Shown: in pieces, positions 44,826 to 57,310 of the stretch
Position numbering within the stretch: position 1 is the stretch's first letter
How the letters are laid out: each line of letters starts with the position of its first letter
NCBI GenBank assembly: GCA_001792895.1
Contig: MARA01000015.1
Coordinates: 620,001-684,000, forward strand
Source of the DNA: Lentinus brumalis
Lineage: Eukaryota; Basidiomycota; Agaricomycetes; Polyporales; Polyporaceae
Direction of reading: 5' to 3'
DNA: 64,000 bases
Notes under the pieces: generated by a model
Database searches by the model: none
The model's input: only the letters and a program-made list of their open reading frames with translations
Told to the model about the DNA's origin: nothing
Position numbers and translations under genes: made by a program

Positions 44826-45005
44826 GTGCTGAGGTGTGGCGCGTAGCCAAGGGTCGAGCGCCCAGGACAAGAACAATCGACCGGCGTGTAACCGGAGATG
44901 ACTTTGGCGCATCGTGGCACCGAAGGCAACAGGTCAAAGAGCTTTCCTTCGCGCTGGAACTTTGCGACTTCTGGGCGGTGCGTCTCCACGAACTTTCTCG
45001 ACCAG

Positions 45006-45063
45006 GCTGCAAGTCAACATCAGGGTCACGATCCGTTGAATATGCGAAACTACACTTTCCCCG
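45006..45063. repeat. conserved block upstream of AAA-like copy 2
   Basis: Counterpart of 41860-41905: AAGTCAACATCAG, a short insertion, then ATGCGAAACTACACTTTCC. Confidence 0.45.
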
Positions 45064-45787
45064 GCTGACGATGTTCGCTCAGAGAGCGAGTGTAACTGAG
45101 GTTGAAGTCGAACTGGTGCAGGGGAAGGCGGAGATCTTGTGAGAGACCTGGTAGGCGCCAACGCGTGTCCCTGCAAGGCGTGATACCATCAGCGCCAAAC
45201 GAGACCCTCCCCTTCAGCAGTACCACTCACCAAAACGAAGCATCTTCCGCCTCTTGTGACCGAGTTCGCATACCGACATACCTGGCCTCCATCTGTACGT
45301 GCGCCCTTGCCTCCATGCGGCTCCGGAGCCAGCATACGCGCAACATAAGGATACAGCCCTGTGGGCGTCGCATCCCAGGGCAGGTAGATTTTGCGAGAAA
45401 TATGGGACTACAATGCAATGTAAACATCAAAGCGTTCATTATCATCTCAGCATGCACGTAACGTGGTCAAGAAGAGGAAAATGCGGGAGTGACAGCGGCA
45501 GCCAACGCGGTCGAGGTCGAGGTATGTATACGAGGACGGGGCCAGCAGACGACAAGTGTCAATGGCTCGGAGAGAGGGGAGCGGCAGGAGGAGTCGGAGG
45601 GCTGCGGGGGGAACTAAGGTGCGACGAGTGATCATGGAATTGTCCATCGCTATGTAAAGTCCGGCTAGTACAGGAATAGGTAGGTGGTCAACGGGGCGAC
45701 GAGAGCATACACTGTGGGGGCTAATCTATGAGTGGGACTGGGGACGGTGTGGGTGTGAGGTCGATGATGTGTCGTAACTATGGTCCA
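45064..45787. other. upstream of AAA-like copy 2 and 3' flank of glucan synthase; nothing recognised
   Basis: No gene seen; probably holds the 3' untranslated region of the glucan synthase gene. Confidence 0.45.
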
Positions 45788-48700
45788 TCAGATGCCTTGG
45801 CAGATGCTGCAGTTGAATGTGAGGTGGTCGCGGAATATTACGGCTGCAGCGCACGATATGGTCAGCATGCGCAAGACGACACGCAAAGCAGATGGTACTC
45901 ACGGACGGCGATCAACGCGATGAAGGTGGCGAATGCAAGAACGTAGACGAAGCCGTACTTGATAATGATCCACCGACGTTGCCGCTTCTGCTTGATCGAG
46001 TACAGCGGCGCGCGGATCTGCTTCGAAGGCCGCAACCAGACTGCAAAGTCACGTCAGTCATATGCTCCGCGAGTACGACCACAAGCGCAGAAGACTTACA
46101 GAGCAACATCGAGTGGAGACGGTCGATGTAAGGTATAAGGATTGGTGGCGTCAAGATGAACAGGAGGAGATGGCCAATGAGGAAGTCGGAGCTCCAGAGC
46201 GACAGCTCGATGATCTTCACGATGAACTCACGCGCCGGCTGGGACATGGCATGCGCGCCAAGACCGCGGCCGTACCACTTGCCCGTCCACCACGCGCGAT
46301 TCGTCTCGTCGTGCTTGAACTCACGCGAGAGGAACACCGAGATGAGGACCTTGTGCAGGGCGCGCTGGATGAAGATGATGGCAATGAGACCGAGGACGGC
46401 GTGCGCGACATTCCAGAGTTCCAAGAACCACTGCGGGACAGAAGAGTCAGAACGCGAACACACAAGCGGCAGACCGAGACACTTACGAAGAACTCGAAGA
46501 ACGCAATCATTCCGACAACACCGAGCGAGTGGCCGAGGAACGCCATGACCGAACCGAACTTCGGGAACGGCGTGTCCAACATCGGTCCCAAGAACAGCGA
46601 GAACATGAACAGCACGAGCAGGATCGCCGCATTCCACACAACCGGGCCAAGGGACACGATGGCAATACGGATGAGCGGGCTCGGAGGCTGCTTGCCGTCC
46701 TTGTCAGGGAACGCCTTCACGAACATGTACGCGATGACGAAGAGGGTGGCCATCACGACGGGGAAGACAACCTCCGAGAAGATGACCGCCCGCCACTTTG
46801 CGCGGGGACGTCTCCAGACAGCCGCTCCGACGGGTGACCCAGACGCTTCTTCTTGTACCCAGTGATCATCGTGCGCGAGAGACGGCAGTAGCCGATCCAC
46901 GAGTTGGCGTGCGCGCGAGAGTTACCACGGTTCATCCACCTCACGAACTCACTGTTGACAAGAGGTCAGCTCAGAATGAGAGGTCAGCACATGTGGCACG
47001 TACCGATAGTCGATGAGGAAGTCCGCCGCCGAGAACTGATGCGGGTTGAACAGGAAGGGCGAGACGCACATGGCCAGGATGGAGACCCAGAAGTACGTGA
47101 TCCACCCAGTCCAGATGGTGAGCGTAACATAGAGCAGCATGATGAGCGTGCGCATGCCGAGGTAGATACTCGGGCCCGCGAACCGGGAGTAGAGGATGGC
47201 AAACGAGATACGCGTCGTCGCGAAGCCACGGCCAGTCGCGATGTACCGCGCACCACCAAAGGTCAAGTTGGTGATGATCGAGTGCGACGAGATCTGGGTA
47301 GAGAAGACCTCGAACGCGGGCGACAACGAGCCGAAGTGCTTCGCGAGACGGACAACGGCCTTGACCGTACCACGCTCGACAAGCTCTGCATGCATACGTG
47401 AGTATATGCTCGAAGATGATAGGCAACGAACACATACCTTGGAGGAAGAGAGGAAGGTACGCGATCATGAACACCAGGAATATACTAATGATACAGTGAT
47501 CGATCCATTGGAACGCGGGCGTGAGGTTATAGCACCCGGTGGGACTGAGGAGCTGACCGGACGGCGAGTACTTGCAGACCTGCAGCTGTCCATTGAGCGT
47601 ACCCAAGAACACCACTTAAAAAATGCGTCAGTCGCGCGACAGATGAGTCATCAGCAAATGCGTAACTTACTCGTGAGTATGAAGATCTGCACCGAAAGGA
47701 TGACGAGCATGTTGTTGATGTGGAAACCGGGGTGGCCGTAGTAGAACGTCAAGAACCGGTCGATGGGCAGCTGCGTGCCGAGGTAGTAATACTCCCGACT
47801 GAGCATCTGCTCACCCATACCCGTGCCGATCTTCGTCTGGAAGTTCAAAATCGTGCCAAAGCCGAGATCGCGACCCTTGCCGCACTGATAATACTCCGTG
47901 TGCTTGATGCGACCCCCACGCCCGAACGCATTCATACCGGCATAAATATCCTCGTTCAGGTGCAGACCCTTCTGCGCCTTCGAGACACCGCCACGCGTCG
48001 TCATGAACAGCGCGTTGAGGAAATCCGGGTGGCCGTAGTGCAGCTTGCCGCCGATCCACGCAAGCGAACGCGCCGCCAGCGTACCGAACGTCTGCTCCTT
48101 CCCAGCCGCGAGGTCACCAAGGATACCGATGTTCTCCGAGAAGATGTACTCGCGAGCGCCGACGATCGCGATGGGCGACTTCTTGAAGTCCTTGTGGCCC
48201 CATTGCGCGTACGGGCTCTGGCTCGAGACGTTGTACTCCTCGAACTCGGCGAGGACGTTCCGGATCTTGAGACACTCCTCGAGGTAGTTGTCCTGGTTCG
48301 CGTCGATAAGCTGAAGGTACTCGCCGCGGTAAAAGATGATCGCGTGGTTCTGGTTGTCGGACTTGCCGTCGCCGAGAATGGGGTTACCAGGCAGCTCGAT
48401 GCGGAACTTGGGGCGACGACGACCGGTGTCGGCGATGAACTCGGAGTGGCCGTCGATAAGAGCGGAGAACAGGCGGGGGTCGCCGCCCTCCTTCCGTGGA
48501 GGCTCCTCCTCGAGGTACGCGATCTGGAGGTCGGGGTACGCACGCAGAAGGAACTCGGCGTTCTCCTGCTCCTCGCGGTTGAACTTCGAGTACCGCTGCA
48601 TCGAGACGACGAACTTGAACTTCCGGCGGGCCATGCGCTCCAGCTCGCGCTCAAGCTTGTCCGTGTTGCCGCCAAAGAGCTGGACGACCTCGGGGTTCTC

Positions 48701-51700
48701 GACACGGTACAGGAGCTTGATGGCCTTCGCGTAGTTCATCATACCGGACACGGTGCGGTAGAGGGTCTGCGCGCGAAGCGATGCCCAGATACGCGTACGG
48801 AGCGTGAACTCGGGGGCCGCGGACTTGAAGCCGATGCAGTAGAAGGGGAGGTCGTCCGCCTTGGACTGGCCTTTCTCGTCCATCCCGAAGGGGTTCGAGC
48901 CGTTGTACATCTGCGACTCCTCCGCGAGGATCTTGGTGTCCTTCACGAAGTTGTCCCACTCGACCGGGTGCAGCTGCTTCAGGTACTCCAGGAGCGTGAC
49001 ACGGGTGTTCTGGTCTTCCTCGCGAATGATCTCCCTCAGCGAAAGGAGGATCTTCTCGCTGTAGTGAGGCGTCAAGACCGTGAACGTGGGCATCGCGTCA
49101 ACGGGAAGGGGCTCCGGGACGGCGGTCGTCAAGGACTGGGCGAAGAACGAGATACGTCGCTCTGCCTCACTTCCGGGGGTGAAGAATTGGCCGCGGTAGC
49201 CCTTGTCGCTCTGCGAGATGAAGAATGCAGGGGCACGGAGGCTGCGACGACCGTCCTGGCCGACGTCAACCTGGTGGTACAGGAGCTTCTGGACGTGCTC
49301 GATCGAGAGCAAGTGCTCCCGGTACATCGAGATGATGATAGCGTTCCAGATCTGCGACACGAGAACCTACCGAAGCTGGGTCAGTATAGGCGCTAATACA
49401 TAAGCACTCCACTAACCTTCGGCTTGTACTTCGTCTCCATATCCGCCGTAGCGAGGATCTTCGAGTAGATCCGCTTCGGCAGACGCGTATAGATATCCTT
49501 CCAAGGTGTCCAGATCGACAAGCCCAGGGCGAAGGATCGACCGATGCTGAACACCGTATTCCAGATGATCCACCAGAGGAAGGTATCCAGGAAGAAGAGC
49601 ACGAGATCCATGAGGTACATGATCGTGAGCGTGAACGCCGCCTGGTTTCGACAGAGGGCGTTACCGAAGTACTTGTCACTACAGTTCCTGATCTGCATCC
49701 CGACCATGACCAGAATGGGGTTCTTGAAGGACAGCGTCAGGAAGAAGTAAGACTCCACGAACTTGCAGCTGAACACGAGTAGCCAAAGAATCAGGGATGC
49801 CGTCCGAGCGCTGGGCTTCAGCGAAGGATAGCTACCCGTGAACGTCTGGCTGGCGAGGTACTTCCTAGACTTGCCAGCAACTCGGTCGCCGAACATGCGA
49901 CCGGACGGCAGGATGGCAAAGAGCAGGGTGGCAACAACCGAGATGAAGAACTGGACGATACCGAGGATGAGCGCTAATGAGCCCCCAGGTGATGAGTTCT
50001 CAGCGATGGCGATGTAAAATGTGGGTCCAGCAGTAAGCGCGAGGGTGATGATGAGGAAGATGAGCCGTCGTGTCAAGTGAGAGGTGTTGTTCCAGGTAGT
50101 AGGGATATATGAGAACTCGGCGAGGGTCGCCGCGATCATGATGACAGTAGCGACAGCACCTCCCAGGGCTGTCGCAGACCAGCGCATAGCAGCAGACTTC
50201 TCACCGTTGTAGACGGTGGGGGAGTTGTACGCGGTATAATACCAGTACATGGATATGTGGATGACCCATATACGGTTGAAGTTGACGAGAAGGTGGCCGA
50301 AGGAACGCTTCTCGTAGTACGTCTTGAAGAAGACGCGGTTCCAGTCGATCCGGTCGAACTTCATGAACCGCTGTGACGGAGGAAGGTCGACCAGGCGCGT
50401 CTGCGCAGCGCATCAGCAAAGCGATTCTATGTGAGATATGCCCAAATCACCTTGTCAGTCAAGACAATGCGCGCAATGCCCTCGGGGTACCAGAACAACT
50501 GGTTGACGTCGTCATACCCGATGATCTCCTCGTGATCCTTCTCCTTCCGGACGAACTTGCCGTCGACGACCTCGTAACCTTGGTCTCGGATGAACCGATA
50601 TAGGGGCTTGATGACCGCGTGCAAGTACAGCCCCTCAGGTACAGGGTCCACCCGGTTCTGACACTCGGGTGAGCGGTAGTAGTCGTCGGCGCACTTGAAG
50701 ATGAAGCATAGGCATTCCGGGACGAATCGGACCTGCGCAGCCTCACCCCAAAGCAGAAGATAGAGCGCGATCTGGCGCATCCGGTCGTACTGGCTCATGT
50801 TGTTCATCGCCTGCCGCCACCGGTCAAGGGCGCTGGCCAATTGTCGCTCGGCAGCCTTGTGGCCCTTCGATTTCCGCTTCTGTGACCGCAACCGTTGAAG
50901 GCCAGGGTTTTGCTGCGAACCGATCGCGTCGTCAAGGTCGAGTTGTGCCGCGAAGTACCACTTGCGGTAGTTGGCATGCTGGCCCCCGATGTAGTCCGCG
51001 TGGAGAGTGAGTAGTGCTTGGTTCGGCGACATACGAGATGCACGACTGTCGAGGAGTTGCATGACAAAGTCGAACTACGAGATCATCGGTCAGCTGTCAG
51101 CGCTAGAAATTGGATGCGGGCACAACTGTCCGTCCTCCCTTGGCCACCAGGCTGAAGCTCCCGAGTCCGAACGGCTCGGTCAAAGCTAGCCGCCGCCGCA
51201 CAAGCAAAATGCAGTGTCATCCTGTATGAACGGCGTCTCGCCAGACCTGGACCGCACACACACACGGCCCTGGCCGGCGCAAGTCGCAAACACTCGCACG
51301 CTATGCTCTCCAGCAACTAGGCGGCGAGCGACAGCCGTGGGGGAGATGGCGGTATCCTCGGCGGAGGCTATGGGGGCAGGGAAGCCGAGACAATCCAGAG
51401 CCCTTGGCCCGGACTTGGCGGGTGAGAGGAGACGTACCATGTTGCGCATAGAATCTCGCTGGAAGCCGAACTTCTGCGTCAGGTCGAGGAAGATGTCTTC
51501 AATCTCCTCCTTTGAAAGAGGGATCTGACGCTCTGAACTCCATGCGGGGTAGGGTTCGCGCCCGCTGACGCCGTTGTGGTCGACGAATGTTGGTGTGGAG
51601 GATTCGGAGATGCCGATGCGCGGTGGTCCAAGCGACTCCTGCGATGGCGGATACTGCTTCCCGTAGACATCGACGTCCGAGTCGGTGTCGGGTTGGGCTG

Positions 51701-51983
51701 CGGAACATGAGAATACTGACGCGCGAACGTCGGAGGAAAAATACACACGGTAGTCGTAGCCTCCCCCCTGCTCGTAGTACCTGTCGTCGTCGCCGTTACT
51801 GCCGTCTGAGGCATACGTCTCCCGATGTCGGTCGTAGCGGTCGAGGTGCTCGGAATCATTGTCGTAGTAGCGGGGGTCGGGCATTTGCATGGGATGATGG
51901 AAGGGATCGTGCGGGTCGGAGGAGGGAGGAGAAGAGCTGACATACATGCCTTCCTGGCTGTGAGGACCAGGTCGGGAGGTCAT
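45788..51983 (-). CDS. FKS1: 1,3-beta-glucan synthase catalytic subunit (one-base frameshift near 46,805)
   Basis: Eleven exons: 51749-51983, 51438-51697, 50451-51074, 49417-50400, 47671-49366, 47438-47614, 47004-47385, 46487-46951, 46100-46430, 45903-46040, 45788-45843, about 1782 residues, normal for the family. It makes cell-wall 1,3-beta-glucan from UDP-glucose at the plasma membrane (GT48). Seen: the disordered N-terminus; the conserved [40 protein letters not shown] before the first helices; the large catalytic exon with [20 protein letters not shown] and [20 protein letters not shown]; then the C-terminal helices. In exon 8 of the list, LSGDVP and RAKW lie in different frames: a run of four G (46804-46807) needs one more base. 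Intron 51075-51437 is unusually long (363 nt). Confidence 0.97.
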
Positions 51984-52332
51984 GACGGAGGAGAGAGGAG
52001 CTCTCGTCGCTGTATGCGACGACGAGGACGAGGCGGTCGTCGATGTGAGAGACGGTGGAGAAGGGATGTCCGCAGACGCGCGAGCCCGGGCGTGACGCAC
52101 CGTGTGCACAAGGCTGACCCAGACTCTGCCCCAGCCCACATCAGTCCGAAAATGGACACCTCAGTGGGGCTTTCCGCCCTCCCGTCGACGTCATCGTCGC
52201 TGCCATCCTCTGGTTAATTTTGTGACCAGCCGCAGTGTCTCACAGTTCGGAAAGTTTGCACTCCGAGTGCTCCAGTAAGTACTACTCGAGCATATCATTC
52301 ACAGCTCATGGTGAGGAGGTAAGGTATGCAAA
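51984..52332. other. shared 5' region of glucan synthase and BTB gene copy 1
   Basis: Divergent upstream region; no TATA box could be assigned with confidence. Confidence 0.4.
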
Positions 52333-54691
52333 CATACACTCAGGTCATGACGCCTGGCGACGCTTTTCGAACTCCACTGCTTCGCAGCAACAGCCACGGC
52401 ACACCTGGCTTCCTTGCAAGCCGCCGACCGAACAGCTCGGCCGCAATGCCTGCACTGGTATGGTCGTTATCTCATGGTTGCTGCTGGTTACTATGGCTTA
52501 AAGGAAGGGCGTCTACTCATTTCTAGTAGAACGACGGAACTTGGTAAGTAACCTGCTGTAACCTCATTAATGCTGAACGCTTTACACGTTGAACATCATC
52601 CTTCCAGATCCTGATTCCTGCCTCGACATACCTGCGGCATACCTGAACATCAACAAGGCGTCGAAGTCGACATGACTATGCGGACAGACCTCCCAGGGAG
52701 CGCCGGATGCTGCGGCCGTCTTGTTCTTGCTTCTTGTGATGCGATTTGTCTGAGTTCGTGCCACTCGCCCTCCTCTCGCTACTCATCACCCATCCTACTG
52801 CTCGCTGCTCGACCTCATCGCCATGATCATCGAGGTGGACGATCGCGCAACGTCCGAGAACCCGCGCAAACGCGTCAAGCTCGAAGAACCCGACCGCGAC
52901 GAGAAGCCGTTCCAGAATCATCCGACGTTCTACATCGAGGACGGCAATGTCATCCTGCGCACGGGCGGGACGCTCTTCTGCGTGCACAAGTCTCTCCTCT
53001 CGAAGCATTCCCCTGTTTTCAGGGAGCTGTTCCAGCGGGACGCCGAACGCTTCCGCGGGCTGGCGCTCTATACGATGGAGGAGACACGGGAGGACCTGGA
53101 GGCGCTGCTGAACGTGATATACGATGGCTTGTGAGTACTGGCATACTCTCCCGTTCCTACCTTCTATATCTTGCGACGAGTGGATCTGTCTGCGGTCGGA
53201 GAAGACTTCAGCGCCACCCAAGTACGCACGCGGTCGTTTGGGCTACCATCGCTTCGTGGGGATACAGAAGAGATCAGTCGGCTCCGCAGTAGTACGTGAA
53301 GCTTGAGTATTTGGCCCAGCAGTCCCGATGCACGATCCTCGGGAAGAGCATACAGTGGACTCGCTCATTAATGCATGAGCTGACGGCTGCCCAGATGGGT
53401 GCTCCCCACCGAGAATCCGGTCTGTACATGCATAGTCTTCACCATGCAAAGGAAAAGGGGGTCCCGAAGTCTATCATCAGAGATAATCTGTCCTTGGATG
53501 GAACTTGGACGTCCGTCGGTCGACGGCTCTCGCTATGCTTTTTCTCGCTGTTCGATCGCGCTGACACGCCATTGCTCGCGCAGGCATATCGATGTCAAAG
53601 ACTTGACAGTAGAAACCTTCCCCACCCTCGCCACCGTTCTCCGCATGGCATCAAAGTACAAGATCGAGCGACCGTGCCAGGCAATCGTCGCGCGCATCCG
53701 CCAACAGTGGCCTGCCAGCCTCGCCAACCACGATGCGCTAGTGGCACAGGTTCGAGCACCCGTGGCGCAACAGCTCGGCGCCGACGACAAGGGCAAAGCT
53801 CGGGACGCAGGACCTCTGAACGCGAACATGAACGCCAACCCTCTTGCGGACATCAACGCGGCCGCGGCAGACTACTTTCGGCAGCAGGCAATGCGACCGA
53901 GTGCCAGTGGACCACAGCTCCCTGCCTCGTACGCTCGTGACGGACCTATCATGATCAACCCTTCGAGGCGGCGCATGGCTGTTCCCGCCCACATTCAACC
54001 CCTTGCTCCACCTCCGAACATGGCGCAACCTGTGAATTATGGTGCTCACTTTCTCCCGATGGGAATGGGGCCTCCTCCTGCCGCCGCACAGGCTGAGCGG
54101 AACGACGCAGCGCAAGACCCGATCCCCGGGCCGTCGAACGCCAAGCCTGCTGCCCCAGCTGTCGGTCCCGCCTTGGCTCAAGCCCCCGCTACCGCCGCCG
54201 CCGCCGCCCCTGCGCCTCCTGCAGAGAAGGAGGACCTCATCATCCACCCCGCGAGCGTCATCGCCGTCCTCCGCGAGTGCGGCTACAGCGACGCCGCGCT
54301 CTTCTTCTCGCTCTTCTACGCCCTCAGCCGCACGACGGCGCAGTTCGGCGGCGGCGCGCTCGGGTACCACCTCGCGCCGCTCTCCGCCGCGGACATGGAG
54401 CGCTTCATCGTCGGGATCGAGCGGCTGCGCGCGCGCCACACCGCGCTCGTCGTCTCCACGCCCTCGTTGGACTCCGTCCGCACCCCGGGCGGGTCGCTGC
54501 ACTTCTGCCGGGAGGGCGCGCGCGAGCTGTGGACGGGCCTGGTGTACACGCTGCTCGTTACGAACGAGCAGCACGCGCACGAGCCGGTCGAGGAGTGGCA
54601 GGATATGGTGGCGAGCGTGAATGTGCAGTATGGGCGGTACCAGGTCTGCGCCGAGTGCTGCAAGGCGGTTGTGGCGACGATCCAGACGTAC
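52333..54691 (+). repeat. segmental duplication, copy 1 (2.36 kb)
   Basis: Nearly identical to 61620-63970. Both start at CATACACTCAGG and copy 1 leaves the match after CAGACGTAC. Differences are few substitutions and small indels, e.g. copy 2 has extra bases near 62740 inside the intron. It carries the BTB gene with its upstream region. Confidence 0.93.
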
Positions 54692-54853
54692 AGCGAATAT
54701 ATTTTGTGCCGAATATGCCGCTGGACGCGAGACCGAGAACAGCGGAGTGCGGAGGCGGCGGGTAGCCCCGTGTTGTGGTTAGGCCGAGGCGCGTCCGATG
54801 CCGAAGCACGCACGGGGCCACTCTGGGCAGGCGAGAATTACCGTCCACGGTAG
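52823..54853 (+). CDS. BTB/POZ-domain protein, copy 1 (C-terminus replaced)
   Basis: Exons 52823-53130 and 53584-54853 give 525 residues. The BTB fold starts near residue 33 with TFYIEDGNVILRTGGTLFCV, then HKSLLSKHSPVFRELF and LEALLNVIYDGLHIDV across the intron, the usual form of agaricomycete BTB proteins, which mediate dimerisation and often recruit Cullin-3. A Pro/Ala-rich linker (about 220-310) follows, then a conserved helical region (VIAVLRECGYSDAALFF). The intron is long (453 nt) and almost as conserved as the exons. After QTY the protein runs into SEYILCRICRWTRD and an unrelated tail, while copy 2 continues RASLWDSLP, so copy 1 lost its original end at the duplication breakpoint. Confidence 0.85.
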
Positions 54854-55689
54854 GATTCCAGACCTTACGACATATTCTGCGTATTCTGGATAGAGTTGCG
54901 TCTCGGATTGATATAACACAATGTGCTGTACTTGCTGTTCTGCGGCGACTGGGAGGGTCGTGTGCGCGAAGTTGGCCAGCAGGGAATCGCTGGAAAACCG
55001 GGGCTTTATCGGTGCGTATGGGCTGCAGCTATGTACAGGAGAGTGTCTACGTCGTGTCAGACCAGCGCGGGGAAGAGGAGGCGTTGAACTCGTGAAGCAG
55101 GAGGGCAGCGGGAGGGGAGGGGACGAGCGCTAGAGCGTACAGAACGAGGACGGGCGGGCTGCAGCAGAGAACGTGCCCTGAGGCGAGGAACCGTGGCGCG
55201 CGTTCGAGCTTCATACGCTCGGATTAACAGCCGAAACCAGCGCGTTGTCGCTGCGTGCGAGGTCCTTTCGTGCCGCGAGTAACCCCCGACGCCCGTCGCC
55301 GAATATGGACAGTGCAGGGACGTACTGACGGCACAGCACAGCCGCAAGACCTCTCTTCAACCACCACGATCGCGCCCGGGCGCACAAGCTGCGACAGTAC
55401 TGGTTTGGAGCTACCTACGACATGATTCTACAGACTAGATATCTAGGATATGGCTGTACAGACTACGACCCAGCCAGAGGCTCGTGGTCGCGGTCTCGAG
55501 CTCGCCTCACTCGTCAATTCGCCCGCCGTTAGTCGACTACGGCTACAGGATCCCAAGCGGCATATACACGGGGAAACTCAAGGGATCTGGAGGGCGAAGA
55601 AGTGGTTGCACTGAAGCTCACCTACTCAGCTGCAGTGCGCGCCGCGCAAGACAGTAAGTTTCTCGTCCCGCCGTCGCATGAAGTGCTTG
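54854..55689. other. 3' flank of BTB copy 1, nothing recognised
   Basis: No gene or repeat seen. Confidence 0.4.
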
Positions 55690-57310
55690 ATCCGATGGAC
55701 TCACCTTCAGCACATTTGCCATCGTATCCAGCCTCCAATATGCCGCTTATGTCGTGGATTGAACGACCGCGATGCTGCCGGGAAGGCCGCCGGGAACCCC
55801 ACGGTCATGTCCAATTGCGACTATCCGAGTCGAGCTTGCCCGGTGCGTGATACGGTCTTGTGCAGCGTTTTGACTGTACTCACCTGCTATCGCCGTCTTG
55901 ACGACAGCAGCGGCCGTCTTGTGTCGGGCTTTCAGCGGGTCTGGCTGCGGCTTTCCATCTGAAGAGGCGGGTTGCTGGCCAGCGAAGAGCTTGCAGCGCG
56001 GACGACGTCGCAAGCTGGGAGAGCAAGAGCGGAGCGTGCAGATGATGGCGGGAGGAGAGAAGTGCCAGCAGAACGCATGGGTGATGGCAGACTCGGACGA
56101 GACACAGGAATGTTCAAGCGGCATTGGTAAGCCGATCCTAACCCCGGAGGCGTCAGGCGTGGGCTCGAGGATCGCTTACCAGTTCTTCGCAGGGAACCTG
56201 CAGCTGCCATCGTCTCGAAGACGCGAATAGTGGGTGCAGCGGCGCAATTGGTGGTCAGACGTCATGTCCAGGTGCGTAATGCATATCCGGGCTTCACGTC
56301 CCTCGCCCGGTGCATCATTCTCACGACCATTCGACAGATGCTGTAGTCCGGGTCCCCCCACACGGGGACAGCCCCGGTGCTCATACTTCCAGAATGCGAA
56401 GCCGCAGCTCTGCCCTGTGATACACGCCGCTATGCAGAGGCAAGAGGACGGCAGACTCGGAGGAGAGTCAGGAACGTTCGAGCAACACCAGTAAGCCGAT
56501 GGTAATTCGTGACGTGTGACGACTGAGCTGCCAATCCATCGTAGCAATCATGCACCCGCTCTCGCCGGCAGGACGCGAATAATAGGTGCGTCTCGGCCCC
56601 CGCGGGGTATTCGGCCGTCGGGCGTCATGTTCAGGTGCACGATCTTACTCATGCTGTAAGCCAGATCTCCCACAGAAACTGGGACAACCCCAGTCTCCCG
56701 ACTTCCATTCTATGAAGCCGTGTTGCAGGCTCACACATATACAGATGCCACCACCACTCGGCGGAATATACACCGGCGTGAAGTTGCGCCGTGTAATGGA
56801 CATATGCAGCGTCGGTGCGCTGGGACTCGGGAGACCCTCAAGCTACTCGCCTCCGTGCTGTAAGCAATTGTCGCGCTCCCGCTGGTCCTTCCTCAGCTCA
56901 GCTCTTGTTCACAGGCCGGTCACGGCGAATATGTTCAAGTATGTTTGTATTTCTATCGCGCCGTCTCGTTCTGAGTCGTTCCGATACAGTACTTACTGCA
57001 GGATCAGTCTGCAGGGTTCTCGAGCGAATGAAGAGCCGCAGCTTGGAGCCTCATGAACAGCAAGTCATCGCCGCAGACACGTCTGAAGTTGCGCAACTCC
57101 GCCGATCTAACGGAAGTAAGCAGCAGGGTCGGAGGGCTGGGAGACGTTCCTGTACCGTGAGCGATTGCCACGCTCGCGCTGTCTAAGTTCCTCGGCTCAA
57201 CTCATTCTCTCAGGCCAGTCACGACAAAGATGCCCAAGTATGTATGCATTTCTATCGCGTGGTCCTATGATCGTGCTAATTGTGAGCTGCGACGGTACCG
57301 TACTGTCTGC
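55690..57310. repeat. degenerate tandem repeat, unit about 300-450 bp
   Basis: Segments recur in the same order. GACGCGAATAGTGGGTGC (56220-56237) and GACGCGAATAATAGGTGC (56572-56589) are 352 bp apart. GCAGACTCGGA followed by a splice-donor-like GTAAGCCGAT occurs near 56090-56140 and 56449-56500. CAGGCCGGTCACGG to TTTCTATCGCG (56912-56960) recurs as CAGGCCAGTCACGA to TTTCTATCGCG (57211-57259), 299 bp apart. No protein family is recognised on either strand. It may be a decayed exon-repeat gene or non-coding satellite. Confidence 0.5.

Noticed and set aside
47720..49396. 558-codon plus-strand open frame
   Set aside because: It is the antisense shadow of the large catalytic exon of glucan synthase, caused by GC-rich third positions; its protein is a low-complexity string of Leu, Val, Glu and Arg.
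53738..54580. 280-codon minus-strand frame (and its twin at 63017-63859)
   Set aside because: Antisense to the BTB second exon, Arg/Gly-rich, no domain; exists twice only because the segment is duplicated.
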